A stretch of DNA of 64,000 bases, from assembly GCA_023078555.1 (NCBI GenBank), contig CM041197.1, positions 957,501 to 1,021,500 of the forward strand. Direction: 5' to 3'. The notes beneath the pieces are model-generated. The model had not been told where the DNA came from and searched no databases. It was given only the letters and a program-made list of their open reading frames with translations. A program made the position numbers and the translations under genes. This stretch comes from Ulva prolifera. Taxonomy: Eukaryota; Chlorophyta; Ulvophyceae; Ulvales; Ulvaceae. Numbering within the stretch: the stretch's first letter is position 1; each line of letters opens with the position of its first letter. Shown in pieces: positions 21,726 to 35,395 of this stretch.

Positions 21726-24700
21726 CATCGTTCACCTGTGCCAGGCGACAGTGTCTATGTGTTATAAGAACAGAGTCGGAGCGGCCGGTAGCAGCGCCAG
21801 GGCAACGTCAAAGCAAACCAAAGCCCCAAACCACAGCGGACGGCGACCCATGCCGAATTCGAGATTGGCTTTCGAGCACAGCAAGATCATCTTATGATGG
21901 CCCTGCAGCTGCACCCACGCCAGCCGCACATCTGCACACTCACCCACTCACGTATGTACACAAATTTAACCCAAATGTGCACCCCCCAACCCACACGCCC
22001 CAATCACACGCAGCCCCGGACCTACGCACGGAACGACCCCGCTGCCTGCGCGGCTACGATGGCCCAAGCTAGCAGCCCGACCGCCAGCGGGCCCAAATGG
22101 AGCCAAGAAGGCTGGCCCCCTCCCGCCTCCCCCCCCCCCTCCCCCCCCCCTTCACATGCATCACCTGTGTGCGTTTCTCAACGACCTTTAAAGAAATGTC
22201 ACGAGTCCTACTGCGAAACGTTCCAGGATATATCGGGTGCCATGTTTATGTGCATCAGGGCACCACACATATGCATGCATGCATACCTGATTTGCGGGTC
22301 TTTGCGGGAATGCTACTGTGTGGGAATGACATCATGATGGATGTGGTAGTGCAGCCTTGGCTGGAAGCACTGCGACACGTGCGCATGCGCATGGCAACCG
22401 ATCGCAAGGGCCTTGCAAGCACAGCACGCTGTGGGAGGCACATTTCATGATGTCCCTAGGCCTGTGTCCAGATAAATCTGTCTTCACATCCTAGGCTTCC
22501 GATCATTTCCTGTGCTGCTAGTCTTGCTAGTGTACCAGATGCATGCTAGTGCACACCGGAGTTGTCAATGTCCAATAGGATACGGCTCAGAAAATGCAGA
22601 TTTACTTTACTTGACACCTGCACCTCAGCTTCAGGCTGCGATTCAAGTTTAGACCTGTCAACTCTATTGCCACATCAGCACGACTGACCGCCAAAGGCAT
22701 ACCGACCGACGGAACATCGAGGTGGCCATACCAGAGCAGCCCAGCCCTTCGAAGGATAGGTACTGTATACTGCGCTGCAGTACCTCAGGCAGGCTTCGTC
22801 TGGTGGCTTCGAGGGCCGCGATGCCGTCTTAATCGACACGATGCAGTGCAAATGCTGCTGATGAATCATCCTGTAACGAGAAGATCGCCTACCTGTAGCC
22901 TTTTATTCGATACCATTCTTTTATCAATGAGCGCTTGCAGTGCCATGCGTTCTGGAGGGCAGCCAAACCTGTGGATCCGTAAGATGTATCTGGCTTTGCT
23001 CGAATCGCTACAATCTCCAGCAAGCAACCGTTGTAGATGCCCAGAAAAATATGGCCGGCCTTCGTCGTGGGTCACTGTATGCTGGACTTTCCGATTGTCG
23101 CAGTGCATCGACTGTCAACATCGATCCAACGGTCAGCGTGCATGCAGCAGCATCATGCTGCTCATCCTGCATGATTTCATGCTCCTCAACCCATTCAGCA
23201 GGTGTGAAAGTTCATGTGTGCTGCCTTTTGCGGAGTGCACTGGTCCACGTCGGTACATGAGAGTGGTACAGCGCGGATGTCACAGTAACCATGCCGTTGT
23301 GCGGATACTGCAGAACCTCCGCGTTTGGCTGCAATTACGTTTGTGATTTTGCGGATTTGGAGGACGATGAAGGCGTTTGAGCGGCACATTATCTCTCATT
23401 CGACATGTCTGTACACGCAGGCGGGCATCATTTCCCTTCGAGACAGCCATATGTGTCGTGAACGTTAGCCTAAAAATTCAATCTGCTTTTAACGTGCACA
23501 GCTCAAAGCTGGTATGCTGCACATGATTTGGGGGCTGGGCAGCTGCGGCAAGCATCGCCCGGACGTTGACCTTGCACGATCTCTTGCGCCTGTGCTGACT
23601 AGCGCTGCACTGACTCTGTTTACAGTGGTAGACGTGTACGGGGTTTTTCTATGCTGCATGCCCTTCGGAGTCTCGCATCTACCCCACCTTTGCCTGCTGG
23701 GGCAAGCAGGACATCCTGGAGGGCAGCAACCTCCAGGTGTGCTTGAGTGCCACGACCTACAAGTATTTAAGACTGGGATTCTCGATCCGCAGGGATCTGT
23801 CTAGCAGCTAGAGCGCCATCATCCCCCGAAAACGGCTACAAACTTAGCAAGTCCTAGAGTGGCCCGGGCAGCGAAAGCCGTGGCCCAGGACGTGGCCCAG
23901 GACGACAGCTCCGTACATAAGGCTATGGCCATCCAAATGACCGCAGAGAAAACACAGGGATCTCACCAGTGCCTGCCGAACACTGCAGCGTCAACACATT
24001 CGGATATTCACCACATGCCAGGGAGCTGTGCTTGGAAGGAATGCTGAATGTTGAGGCGGATCTGGCAGCAGCTGGTGTGAGCACAGCATTTGATAGGCTG
24101 GCATGTGGCCTCGGAGGCAGTAGACCGACTGGCAGGCCACGCAGAATCACAGGCATTCGCCCCGCAGATCACCACAGGCATAGTGGCAGTGTACTGGACC
24201 ACCATTGCTAGCAATATGAAGCATGGCTCTGCCCGAGCCACAAGCATGCAGCGCCCTGTTTCTGATTGTACAAATCCGTTTCCAAAACGCTGGTCGCCGA
24301 CAACATCACTGCTGAGTCCGTGTCTACGAGGTGCGATGCGGCCTGCGGCGTGCGAAATAGCTATAGCATGTAGCTGTATAGACATGTACACCAGAAGCGA
24401 ATGGTTCATGCATGCGAGCCTGTTGCGGGAGGGTATAAGGAACCCTCACTCATGCGTACGGTCCGGTCCACGTCCTTTGCTACGTCCGTATCATCTGCTG
24501 TTCCTTGTCCACATCCGCTGTTGGCTGCTGTCAGCATCCACTCTCGTCCCCAGATCCCTGCACCGCCGACCACCACAGCCACGCCATAACCAGGCCTTGC
24601 AGGACTTGCTCCTGGCGGGCATGGTCTCACAGCCTGGTGAAGTCTTGTACTTGATTCATTTCATGTACACTCCTGACGGTTTGGGGTGCCAGTTTCTTGG

Positions 24701-25930
24701 GGATCGGGGTACATCAGAGTGGGGTTGTGTTGCCATTTCCATACATGCTCCCATGCCAAGCAAGTCTAAACACAGCCGCAGCAGCAGCAGCAGCAATTAG
24801 AGAGTCAACGCAAAAATGGATCTTGTAGGTAGCAGATGTTCTTACAGTGCATGTAACCCTCGTGGCCGGAACAATAAGAAGACCACTTGGGGTCTGGGGT
24901 TGCCAGTCCACACATAAGTCCACTGGCTGTGCGGTCCATTGGTGCTCTCAATCATGCTCCTCTCAATTATCTTCCCCTCTGATTCATGCTCTGTGCCCCA
25001 CCATGTCCACCATGCATTTGCCATAGTACTACTAAGGCTGCTGTGGCACAAGCCAGGGCTTTAACCCCACCTGACTGTGCAATTTGCAACGTGGGGCCCT
25101 TAGGTAGAAGGGCCCCACCTGAGCAGTGCATGTGTGATGTGTGATGTTCAGAGTCCAGCATCATGGGCATGTGCCTGCCATTCCTGCAATACCACCTCAG
25201 CATGTGCCACAGTGCTCTGGCTCCTGCTCTGATATCTGCGTTCTTGCAACACAGTGCTGTCCGCACCTGTTCGCACCTGCTGTTGTGCAAGGGCTGTGGT
25301 TCATGCACCTGATCAGATTAGATTGTGCAGTACGAACAGGCTGGAGGTTGCGCACCATGGTCCACATCTACTAGAGCACATCGTGCGAATCGTTTATTGT
25401 TGCAAAATTGTAGACAGCGAGATTTCCTCTCGAGGAATTAGTGTGTGTGTGAATTGATGCGATGCTAGCAGCAAGTACCAGCTGATGTGGACCTATCAAT
25501 TTGTGGCAATAGGTGGCTGATGCTCATGTGATTCAACAAAGCATGACCAAAACATGCTCAGGCCACATGTTCATGTACATGCACCCACTCTGTAATGCAC
25601 AGTGATGCTGGTAATCACGCCTAAGTTTGCCATCGCACAGCAAGGAAATGTAATGTAAATGTCCATGCATATGACGTTTTATGCGCTAGCTCATATCCAG
25701 AGCCTTGGCGGTCGTCTTAGCGGTCGTGACTGGGAGTGACCTGCTTTCTGTCGCGCATGCCTGGCAAAGACGATTCACTGCAGATATCTGTACCTATCTG
25801 CATGTGTACGCACACTCTCCATGTGTCAACACATCACAACGCTGTGTACCCGTATGACACGGTCGCTGGACTGCAAGCCCAGGCCGTCGCTGACATCTGG
25901 GCACACACCCAGCACGTGCTCTTGCACCGT
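21726..25930. other. Long intergenic region
   Basis: No gene could be supported. A C-rich tract lies at about 22120-22160. A short minus-strand frame at 22866-23108 and a plus-strand frame at about 23632-23810 have coding-like composition but no family match and no partner exons. GCATGC-type palindromes are frequent (about 22268-22290). A tandem GTGGCCCAGGAC pair lies near 23880. A (CAG)n run is at about 24776-24796. Confidence 0.35.
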
Positions 25931-26470
25931 ATATATGCATGATGCATGCGCCGCATTACCAATTTGTAGCTTCGCTGGCCGCCTGGGCGTCGCAATCGCA
26001 TTACCTCATCACTGTTAATTACGCTGCTCGATATCTGTTTAACCACACAGCGTGGTCTTGCGGGCGAACGAGGCGCTTTGGCAAACGCATGCAGCCGGCA
26101 ACGCTTTACTGTAATCCACCTGTGCACAACGCTTGTTCACAGTGCCGCCTGCACACGTGTCCGTGATAAACGTGGCAGACGATCGCGAAGAAGCGCGTTC
26201 GAACATCTTCCGCGAGGGTGCGATGCGACGAGGTTCGATGCGATGGCGTCGAGACCGCTGCCCGTGAAGTATTACAGAAGAATTGAATGAACTTCATACA
26301 GCCGCAGCCGCGGGGTTAGGCTGCACCAGTGCTCGTCTGAGATCAATTCTGACTGTGACGCCGCTTCACGTGCTCGGTCCGTCTGGCGCATATATAAGGG
26401 GTGCAACTGCAGGCTGAGGGCATTCACAGTCTGTCTCGGTATCAAGGTTGCACCTGATCCCTTCATCAAA
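25931..26470 (+). promoter_or_regulatory. Upstream region of gene A, shared with gene B
   Basis: This block is a diverged copy of 36820-37300, which lies at the same relative place upstream of gene B. Shared landmarks are CATTACCAATT.GTAGCTTCGCT, GTTCGATGCG.., TGAA.TTCATACAGC.GC, and a TATA box within GCATATATAAGGG (26391-26400) or GGCATATAAGGG (37220-37228). Conservation outside coding sequence suggests a promoter duplicated together with the gene. Confidence 0.6.
26391..26400 (+). promoter_or_regulatory. TATA box of gene A
   Basis: TATATAAGGG lies 560 bp before the signal-peptide ATG at 26958. The gene B equivalent is ATATAAGGGA at 37221-37230, 730 bp before its ATG. The distance implies a long 5' UTR or a 5' UTR intron. 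Confidence 0.6.
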
Positions 26471-26957
26471 CTTGATAGGACACATACACTCGTGCTAGTG
26501 CTATCGATCTCTGTGTTCCTTGCAAATTTGACGCTACCACCATATCAGGTGGCTATCGGACAGCGCAACTTCAACACAGGGTTTGCTGCTGTCACAAGGT
26601 GTGGTCACCTGCAGCCACGTCTGCAGCTGCAGCATGGCATGGTGTAAAAACCATGCCTGCACTCGGATGCACCATTGATGTGTTGATTCATCATGGGGTA
26701 ATGTCCATATACATGTATGTGCACATACTACCTATGGCTTGTTGCCCATGACCACCTGGCCGGTTGCGACAGGGCAGCATTGTGAAAGCAGCAAGCAAGC
26801 GTCAGGAAAGCAGCAAGATGTGTGTCACTGTGTGTAATTGGAAGTGGGGTAGAGTCTCACTGAAATTGGAAACGTGGAAACATGTGTGCACACCGGTAAC
26901 AGATTTTATCTGCCCATGAGTGAAAGTGGCTTTGTGCAGAGCTGAAGTGGCAAGAAG

Positions 26958-29900
26958 ATGCACGCTGTCAACGGGTTCACGGCATTGGCTTGCCTTGCGG
27001 CTGCTGGCCTGGGCGTTGTGAAAGGTGTGTTCCGGGTGACATTGCCAGGCCATGTATATTGCCACACATACAGCATAGCCCGACGTGCTGGGCCAGGCTA
27101 GCAGGCACATAGCCTTGAAGCTCAGAGACTGTGGCAGTGTGCAACAGTGTTGGGTCGCTCTGCAGCGTTTCCAGGTCTGCCACCCAGAAATCAGACCTGA
27201 ATATTCGGATTTGTTACATATGATCGGGCCCAACAACCCAACACTGGTGTGCAAGATGTGACGATTTCCACAACAAGCCTAGTTCAAATGGGCAGCCAGG
27301 ATGTCCAGCATCTGAGTGATGCTGAATTTGTTGGAATCATTCTGATGATCCAAACCTGTGGCTTTAAATTAGTGAGCCTTAATCAACATTAGTAGCTGAG
27401 GACCATGGGTGAATCAGAACTGTGCACATACCCTGTGCTGTGCTGTGATTCCCAGAGTGCCTCGTGTCACCACCACCACCTCTGAGGACAGCACAGCATG
27501 CAGGGCAGTTCCAGTTCACGACTGTAGATGTCACAAGCACCTCTGGCGACGGCTCCAGCTCGAGGGAGGGCGTAGATGAGAGCAGTGCCTTCTGCCGCGC
27601 AGAGTCCCTCACCAGCAGCTCCAAGGTCCAGCAGGATGCATACACAGAAGCATGTGCGCCCCCCACCCCCCACCCAGGCCTTGTTGCCACAACCTGGTCC
27701 ACAACCTGGTCCCGGTCCCTCCATGCCTCCATGCCTCCCAGGCTTGGGTTTGAATGTGCATTTATAAATTAATACACAATGAGTATACATTAATTACAGC
27801 GTACAGGGCACTTCCTGGGCAATGTGTACAGGTCATGTACAATCTCCAGTGCACAGTATGTTGACATTACATTACGTGCAATCACAGCATACAGGGTATC
27901 TCCTGGGCATACATGCATTACATTGCAATGTATACGGGACACTGCCCACTGCCCAACAACTGCCCAATAACGCCGTGTTTAACCACTTGAATATTATTTT
28001 GAATAGCTTAACAATACAAACAGCGTCCGCATACATGCAGGGCTGGACATCGGCAACTACGTCTGCGGTAGCCAGGCCGAGGAGCCGATGGTCTTCAACA
28101 TCGATGCGCAGTCCGAGGCCGTCGCCATCGCGATCGCGGAGGCCTTTGCCGAGGTCAGCATCAACTGCAGGGCCGCCGGCAACGCCGACGTGCGGGCGAC
28201 CGCGTACGCGCTCAGCACGCAGCGCGCCGAGGCCGTCGGGACCGCGATCACCGGCATCCTGGCCGGCAACGAGGTGTGTGAGCAGTGCACGGCGGCGGTG
28301 GCCGCGCTGAGCGCGCTCTCAAAGACGATCGTCGCGGAAGCCGTCGCAGAGGCATGGACGGAGGTGTGCACACACGCTGCTGCATGGGGGGGACGTCTGC
28401 GACTGTGGCGTGGGTGGGGTGGAACGGCTTCGTGGTTGTGTTCTTGCGGCGCTGTCTGCTGGTGTCCCGGTGCTGCCAGGCTTGCCTTTGTCCGTTTGAC
28501 ACATGCCGCGGCCAGCACGTGTGCAGCAGAATTCTGAAGCAGCAGCACCTGTGCGCTGTGGCAGTCGTACACCATGTGAACAACTTCTAGAGATGCACTC
28601 TCGAGGTAGCGCTTGGAGCGAGCTGACTGTGTAAGGCCTCGGCGGATGCATGCCATTCTGTGTATCTGTACAAGCCAGTCCCAGGGCCACAGGTAGGTCG
28701 GGCTGCTCTGCAATCCAAGCTTCAGGCAGCAGATATAGCAACATCGAGACCTTCTGGCGTATGTTCCGGAGAAATGTAGTCAGCACAAACAACCGTGCAT
28801 GCATGTCCTATCCTGCACGTTTGCGCACCATGTGACACGTTTGCACGCAGTCATCAAGCAGTCAACTCTGTTAAAATACGGTCGGGGGTTGGAATCCAGA
28901 GACGGAAGGCCATCTCATCAAAGGCAAAGGGATGCAAAAAGGGCATCATATTGACATTCGGCGGTTGCTCTGCAGGTCTACGTCTCATAAAAGGCAGTGT
29001 ATATACGTATCAACACCAGCATTGATACCCGGCGTGTGCCCTGCAGGTCTACATCTTTGCCGACGACGGCACCGAGGTCCCGGAGTCCTCGACCGTCACA
29101 AGCCACGTCATCGTCGAGACGATCGCCGACGTGCTCAGCTCCATCGCCGGCGCCATCCGCACCGGCGCCGACGGCGACTGCAGCATCGAGATCATCAACG
29201 AGGCCAAGGTGCGCTCATGCATGCGCCGCACACGCACAGGCCCGCGCAGGAATGGCCAGGGAACCGTACACATTGCAGGCCTGACCTGTGCCACAGGGAC
29301 CGGGACTACTGTGACCGGGACTGCTGTGTACACAGCAGGCCTCGTTTGCAGTGATGTATCATGCACATAGACACTGGATGTTGTCACATGAAAGAGCGTA
29401 CATGCATTCCGGCTGCGAGCAGGCTGATACTGTGCCCCCTCAGTACATCAGGAGAAGTCGAAGCCAGCAGCTCCTCGGATGTGCAAATTTACTGACTCGT
29501 ACCATCTCCCCCGTCAACCATAGTCATGTTTGTGTGCCCATGCACGTTCAAGTACTCGGTCCCGTCTCGGCCGGGACTATTTCCGGCGATGTCTTCAATC
29601 CAGTGACGACCAGAGAACTCGGTTCTCTACTGCTTCATTGCTCTCAGACGTAGACGTTCTAGCCGTTGCCGAATGCATGCATGTTCCATCTGTCAGGTGA
29701 CCAACACGCCCCGATCCGATCATTTAGATCGGCTTCGTATATCTTCTATGACACGCTCTATGCCAGCATCGCATCGCATTGCCCTATGCCGGCATTGCAT
29801 CACACTGAACACCTCAGCATGCTGGTACACGTACAGGTCGGCGACTACATCGCAAGCTGTGAGCTGGCGGCCAGCGGGGACATCACCGAGATCTCCATAG

Positions 29901-31244
29901 ACGCCATCGCCAGCGCCGGCGCCGAAGCCTCCGCGTACGCATGCAACGGCGACACCGCAGACGTCACCGTGGACACCATCGCCCGCTCGACGGCGGAAGC
30001 GGTCGCGCAGGCGATGGCGAGCGCCGACGTGTACTGCTTCTCCAACGGGGGCCAGGACTCCCTCGCGTGCGGCCTCGCGGCGGTGGACGTGCGGGCCGTG
30101 GCAAGCGCCCAGGTGAGACCCACGCGTGCACGCTTGGCCACAAAGATCCACCCGTAGCCGCACCCGTGTACGCCGCATGCATATGGCGACACCTGGACAC
30201 GCCCACAAGTGCCATCACCCATCTGGTCCCAACAAATGGAAATGTTTTACCTGGCCGCGTGCATGCTGTGTGTGTGAACGATGATTCGCAAGCAGTTCTT
30301 CTGCTGGGGTTGTGCTCGCCCAGTGCCTGTTTTGCAGCGTTAGCGCAGCGTTTCGTTTGGACACACAGATGTCTACACAGGTGACCGCACTGCCGCAGAA
30401 GCTCCGGCGGTGCGTGACGCCGCCCCGCTGCGGTCAGTATGAGTCACAGACCTTTGTCTGGCCGGGCGCTCGAGTGTGCACATGGGCAAGCGACTCCAAG
30501 GCTGCCTGTGGGTGTGCAGGCAGAGGCATTCGCAGTTGCCATAGCGACCGCCGAGACGTGTGACTGCCTCGTTCTGGCGACCGGGGTGGTGGAGACGTTC
30601 GCCGAGATCTGGGTGGAGGCCGCCGCCAACGCCTATGCCGAGACCTGCGTCCGTGCGCCCTCCTCTTTCACTGGCACCTACACAGCTGCATCTTGAGACC
30701 AGCCCAGTCTCAGTCTACGGACCAAGTTAGTGCATTTGTGGCCTGAGGGGTTTGGCACGCAGCAGCCGACACCCGAGAGCAGTGATTGGGGCGGGTTCAT
30801 CCGGCCAGAAGGCCTCTTCTTTGATTGAGCAGCTTCCCCCTCAGCCATGCATATGTGAATGCAGTTGGCAGCGGCGAGGACTTTGTGGGCGACTTCCAGT
30901 TTGCGTTTGAGGACCGCACGGTTGAGGCCACCGCCCGCGCCATCGCCACCGCCGTCGCTGACGCACGCCAGGTTGACGGCAGCCAGTGCTTTGGCACCGT
31001 GGCGGCCTGCGCCTCCACGTCTGAGCAGTGCGTGGAGCGCAACGGCCAGTGCGGCGGCCTCGGCCTCGCTGACGTGCTGCCGTGCTGCGACCCCGATTAC
31101 CGCTGCTTCCGCCGCAACTCCCGCGACTTCCGATGCCGCCACCGCAACGCCCGCCTCCCCTCGTTCTGGGACGGCACCGTCGCCGAATGCAGCCTCGGAG
31201 GGGGCTCACCGGATGATGGTGATTACCACTACTCCGTCGTATGA
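26958..31244 (+). CDS. Secreted Ala-rich, Cys-knot-like protein, gene A
   Basis: Seven exons, 26958-27024, 27504-27653, 28041-28363, 29047-29208, 29837-30112, 30520-30652 and 30865-31244, join to 496 codons plus stop. Intron phases are 1,1,0,0,0,1. Residues 1-22 form a signal peptide (ALACLAAAGLGVV core). Residues 23-72 are a Ser/Thr-rich linker with one Cys. Domain 1 (73-180) starts LDIGNYVCG and has alternating-alanine strings such as AVAIAIAEAFAEV. Domain 2 (181-234) starts VYIFADDGTE. Domain 3 (235-326) starts VGDYIASCEL. Domain 4 (327-370) starts AEAFAVAIA. The final exon carries the pattern C-x6-C-x10-CC-x5-C-x9-C, as in inhibitor cystine knots, then RLPSFWDGT. The product is probably extracellular, structural or binding. 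The family was not recognised from memory. Confidence 0.85.
27168..27256 (+). repeat. Dispersed repeat in gene A intron 1
   Basis: This sequence resembles 1329-1415 in the first beta-helix gene. Shared blocks include GAAATCAGA.C.GAATATTC and TATGTGATCGGGCCC-like sequence. Both copies sit in introns of unrelated genes, so it is a mobile or dispersed repeat rather than coding. Confidence 0.55.
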
Positions 31245-32194
31245 TGAAGCCCGGGCGTCCGCAGATAGCGGTAGTGTTGCCAGATGCTACAGCGAGCAGG
31301 AGGAGTGTCTGCTAGGTAGGCTGCGTGTGGTGGTTAGACCTGAGCAGTTGCGCATTGTACATACGTGCTGTGGAGCCACAGCCTGTGCTGAGAGGTACTG
31401 TGCTGGGGAGCTGAAGCGGTGAGTGAATGGGAAGAGCCCGGCGTGGCTGTACGCACCTACACTTGTAGAGCATGTAGATGTACAGATTGCAGACGGAGCC
31501 GCTGTCTGACGGTCAGGTTCAGTAAGAGTTCTCATGTAAGGTTGATTTTTGGCATAGAATGGACTGCTTTACAACACGAAGAGGTGGCTCTGCTGGGGCG
31601 ATGCCTGCATGAAGTGTTGGAATGGGTGGGCAGTTGCCCGGTTCAGTTGATTTTGTACGATGTCGTGTTGTGCGTTGTGCCGGGCTGGTGGTGCATTGCA
31701 ATCACATCTGTGCATGCATCTGTAGCAGATGCTACCTTTGGCACTGCCCGCCGACTCGGAGATGTCAGGTGGCCGACGATCTATGAGGACAGGTTCCTAA
31801 ATCAGGAGTCTGCTCGATATTTCATACTGAGATTCATACTGAGGTGTATAGCACTGATGTAGTATGTACATGGAGAGAGATATAGCAGTACGTCCCCGTA
31901 CCTGGAGCTCTGTGGCAGCTAGTGCCGCTGCAGACAACCAAGCCTTACTGCTTGTGCATGCTGACATTGGGCGTGTGCGTAAACCGTGCAGTGTGGTATT
32001 GGCTCAACTACGCTCGAGGCTCGACTGCTCCCTCATAGCGTCCCCATGCATGCATGTGCATGTCCCTAGCCTCAGTTCACAAAACAACTCGCGACGTGCA
32101 AGGCTCCAGTGGTGCGCCGACCAATTCACTGGATTGCCACAGTTACGGGCCAGGCTTGAGCACAGGAAGTATGGTAGTAATGCCCGTGGGCACC

Positions 32195-32300
32195 GAGTGT
32201 GTTACAAGGATAAAGGTGGCAAGGCGGGCAGCACCGCGAAAGAAGAAAGCAGACGAAGCACACACCCAGACACCCACGCACGCCACACCCATCTCGCGCA
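32195..32300 (+). repeat. Dispersed repeat family member
   Basis: The sequence TGTTACAAGGATAAAGG..GGCAAGGCGGGCAGCACCGCGAAAGAAG and the CACACCCAGACACCCACGCACGC that follows closely match the reverse complement of 47525-47632. Shorter or more diverged copies are near 1718, 28445-28510 (reverse), 38110-38200 (reverse), 55575-55660 and 58705-58790. Several lie inside introns. No coding capacity is apparent. Confidence 0.7.
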
Positions 32301-34647
32301 GAAGACCCATCACGCTCTCAGGAAACGACATGTGCACAGATCCGCAGACCGGCAAGCACATACCCGGATGGCCACACACCCACACACCCACACACAAACC
32401 CAACGGCCCACACACAACCACACGGCATCCAATACCTCGACGCCTGCCGCCGTACGACTGGGCCACGCACGCCCAATACACTGCTGCCCAAGGCCGCCCA
32501 TCCTGGCCGCCCGATTGCCGGGGGCCGCCCCAGCCCCAAACCCCACCCCACACCCAGATCCACAGCACACCCAGCCTGCCCGGCACACCGCCGCGCAGCC
32601 GCGGCACCAAGTGTGTGCCATGATCCCTTCGCACATGATTCATGCAACTCCAAGCACACATGCTATAGCTACGGTATTCGTGCACGCAGCATGCTTGAAG
32701 TTAACAATTGTCGCACGTCTTCGGTTGGCTCACCCCGAAGGCTGCCCAGGCCTCCCGATATGGAACATAGCGCCGTCAAACTGTGGTCAATTCGGATGCC
32801 CCGAGAGCAAGGTGGGACACTTGACCTTCAGAAATGTCCGATGGTATCTGCTACAAGAAAGGCAAGCGCTGGCTACCTGGAGTGAATGATCAGTGAGCAT
32901 GACAGGGGAGGTGAGGAGAGTAGATGGAGCACCCGTGCACGCATCAACACCAATTCACACAGCGCGTGCATCAATTGGGTATCGTGCTGGCCTCGTCGAT
33001 CTTGAAGACCACGAGTTCGCCGGTGGTGCCGCATGTGTCCGTGGCGTGAGTGACCGCATGCGTTCATGGAACTCTGTTGCGGAGAACATGTACGCTTGTA
33101 TGCCTCGGAGGACAAATGCACTGGAGAAGTCAGCATTGTCACATCGGCTCGGAATGCGCAGATCGTATGTGAATTCTGTGTGCCGCAGAGTACACCATTT
33201 TGCTGCGGTTGCCGTGGACTGGTGATGTATAACGAGACGTTACACATGGGCAGAGTAACAACCTCTATCATCTTCGTTATGTTGTTCTGTGTGCGACCTG
33301 TAACTTTGTGTCCTGAAGCTCACGCGTTTGACGCCTTGCGAGAGCGAATGCTGTTGACGTTGGGCGAGGTGTATTGCTTGCTCGCCGTCGGCGACACTCT
33401 ATTGAAGCAACCAATAAACATGTTGATTCTCATGTAATGAGCATAACGTAGCTCCTATCTTGGACTTCGGGAGGGTGATCGTGTCAGTCGTCGCAGCCCT
33501 TGGCAACGAATCGATCTTAACAAATCCGCAGCGATTGATCTGCTTCGTCCTGAATGACAGTCCCCCATCTAAGCCACCAATATGGTACGCTAGCTCATCA
33601 GTGACGCCTATCACGTGGCGCTTGTGCAGTGCACTGACCTGCGTGCACGACCCGGGTCTTGCACAGATTCTCCCATGATGAACGGGCATCAGTTCTACAA
33701 TGCAGGATTGTATTTTGATTTTTCTGGTCACGCTTCACAGACGGAAGACCTCCGCCGTGCGCCAGTATCGACTGGCCAGGCGCGCTAGTGTGAGTAACAC
33801 TGCTTCAAGTAACTCTGCTTCATGTCTCAGCAATACGCACCCCTTGCGGATCAACAATTTCACGGATCAACGTTCATCACTAGCTGTCAGTCCACTCATG
33901 ATGGGGCCTTTTCAGGCACACACTCGAATAACCGCATCTAAAGCAGCTAGAGTGCAGCCTGTTAGAAGCATCCCTCACTTCCCAAGACTATGACCTGGCA
34001 GCGACAGCCAACAGCAGCTCTACAGGCGCAAGATAGTGTGCCCGCAAGCTAACGTGAAGTCTCCTGGCTCTCTGTACCACCGCCATGGTGCGTGTATCTG
34101 TGGAGCCTCTACCACAATGTCCTGGAGCGGGCCTCTCGCCAATCACAGGGATGGTGTACTTGTGATGTCGAACCTGTGGATAACCATTGTGTCCGGGCGT
34201 CAAGCTGGACTATATGGTCACGCCGGAAGATCACCGCAACACACCACCCCCGCAAGTGCTGTTTGTGTCTGTTGTATCTCTACTCTGTCTTGAGATACTT
34301 GCTTAACACAGCACTATGCGGAACGACGGCCTCATTGCATGACAGGCGCCGGGTATCCGGAATGCTGCAGCCCTAGTTGATGCAATGTGCACCATCCCTT
34401 GTCCGGCCGCCAAAGCAGTCTTACACTCATGCTTCTTTTTGTTTGAATATATGAGAATCGGAGTAAAGCATCCCATAGAATCTGTACTGATGGAGCTTTG
34501 ACACTGGATGCCCTCTACATATTAGAACCCGCTGGTGCCTGCTGTCCTTTCGCAGCGATGCACGCGGTAGCAATGTCAGGGACAGCCGCAACGTTGCCGG
34601 CAGCACCATGCATGCATGTGTCTCGGCAAATGAACTCGCCCTCGTGC

Positions 34648-34649
<2 letters not shown>

Positions 34650-34683
<34 letters not shown>
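34650..34683 (+). repeat. Poly(C) tract
   Basis: An uninterrupted run of 34 C. It is the only one of the four long C/G homopolymers in the window that is not inside or beside a gene of the Ala-rich family. Confidence 0.95.
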
Positions 34684-34685
<2 letters not shown>

Positions 34686-35270
34686 GTGCATCCACCACCA
34701 GCCCATACAAAGCAGTATGCTGTCAGGTTGTTAGCCGCTGCACACACGCACACACACGCCCTTTTGTGCGCTCCTTTAGGCCTACTTCGTTGCCGTGCCT
34801 GTATGCAACCCCTCCCCCCTCATCCATGCACGCCACTGCCCCCCCGTGCTGCACTGCCAGGCGCTGCTTGCTGATTGCGTGGTGCTGCCCGCCTCGTCGC
34901 CGTGACTCTTGGTAACACTACCACGCGCCCATCTGTCTCTCACCCACATGCACCTCATTCCATCTCTCAGCACAAGGCAACGCTTGGCAACTCCCACTGC
35001 CGGAGTCACAGCTGCAGAATGGGCATGCACAACCCCCCGCCGGAGATGTTTCCCAGGATCGCACACATTACCATGCCTAAAAGACTGACTTGCAGGAGCC
35101 CCTGCCCCAGTTCACTGTGTCCCATCCCGTGGAGGAGTGTTCATGTGGATTTCTCACCACACACATGCGGTTGTGTGTATTTTGCCACATGGGGCTTTTT
35201 GATTGAGGGGGGGCGGTGTTGTATTGCAAGGAAAAGGGTTGTGTGCCATGGCATAGCGCTGGCGCTGACA

Positions 35271-35395
35271 GCTGTGCCACGCTGTGCCACGCTGTGCCGC
35301 GCTGTGCCATGCTGCGCCGCGCTGTGCCACGCTGTGCCGCGCTGTGCCACGCTGTGCCGCGCTGTGTCACGCTGTGCCAGTCTGTGCCACGGTGT
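35271..35395 (+). repeat. 10-bp minisatellite
   Basis: About twelve tandem units of the form GCTGTGCCAC or GCTGTGCCGC, alternating C and G at one position and decaying at both ends. It is open in several frames, but this follows from the repeat and does not indicate a gene. Confidence 0.9.

Noticed and set aside
22866..23108. 80-aa minus-strand frame with coding-like composition and a GTAGGC donor-like end
   Set aside because: No partner exons, no second copy and no recognisable motif; could be an exon, but support is too thin.
23632..23810. Plus-strand frame with motifs such as CWGKQDILEGSN
   Set aside because: Codon choice looks plausible, but an upstream stop, no usable acceptor and no homolog in the window leave it unsupported.
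33066..33437. Cys-rich 123-aa plus-strand frame
   Set aside because: Resemblance to the beta-helix Cys/His module is limited to scattered Cys; no splice partners.
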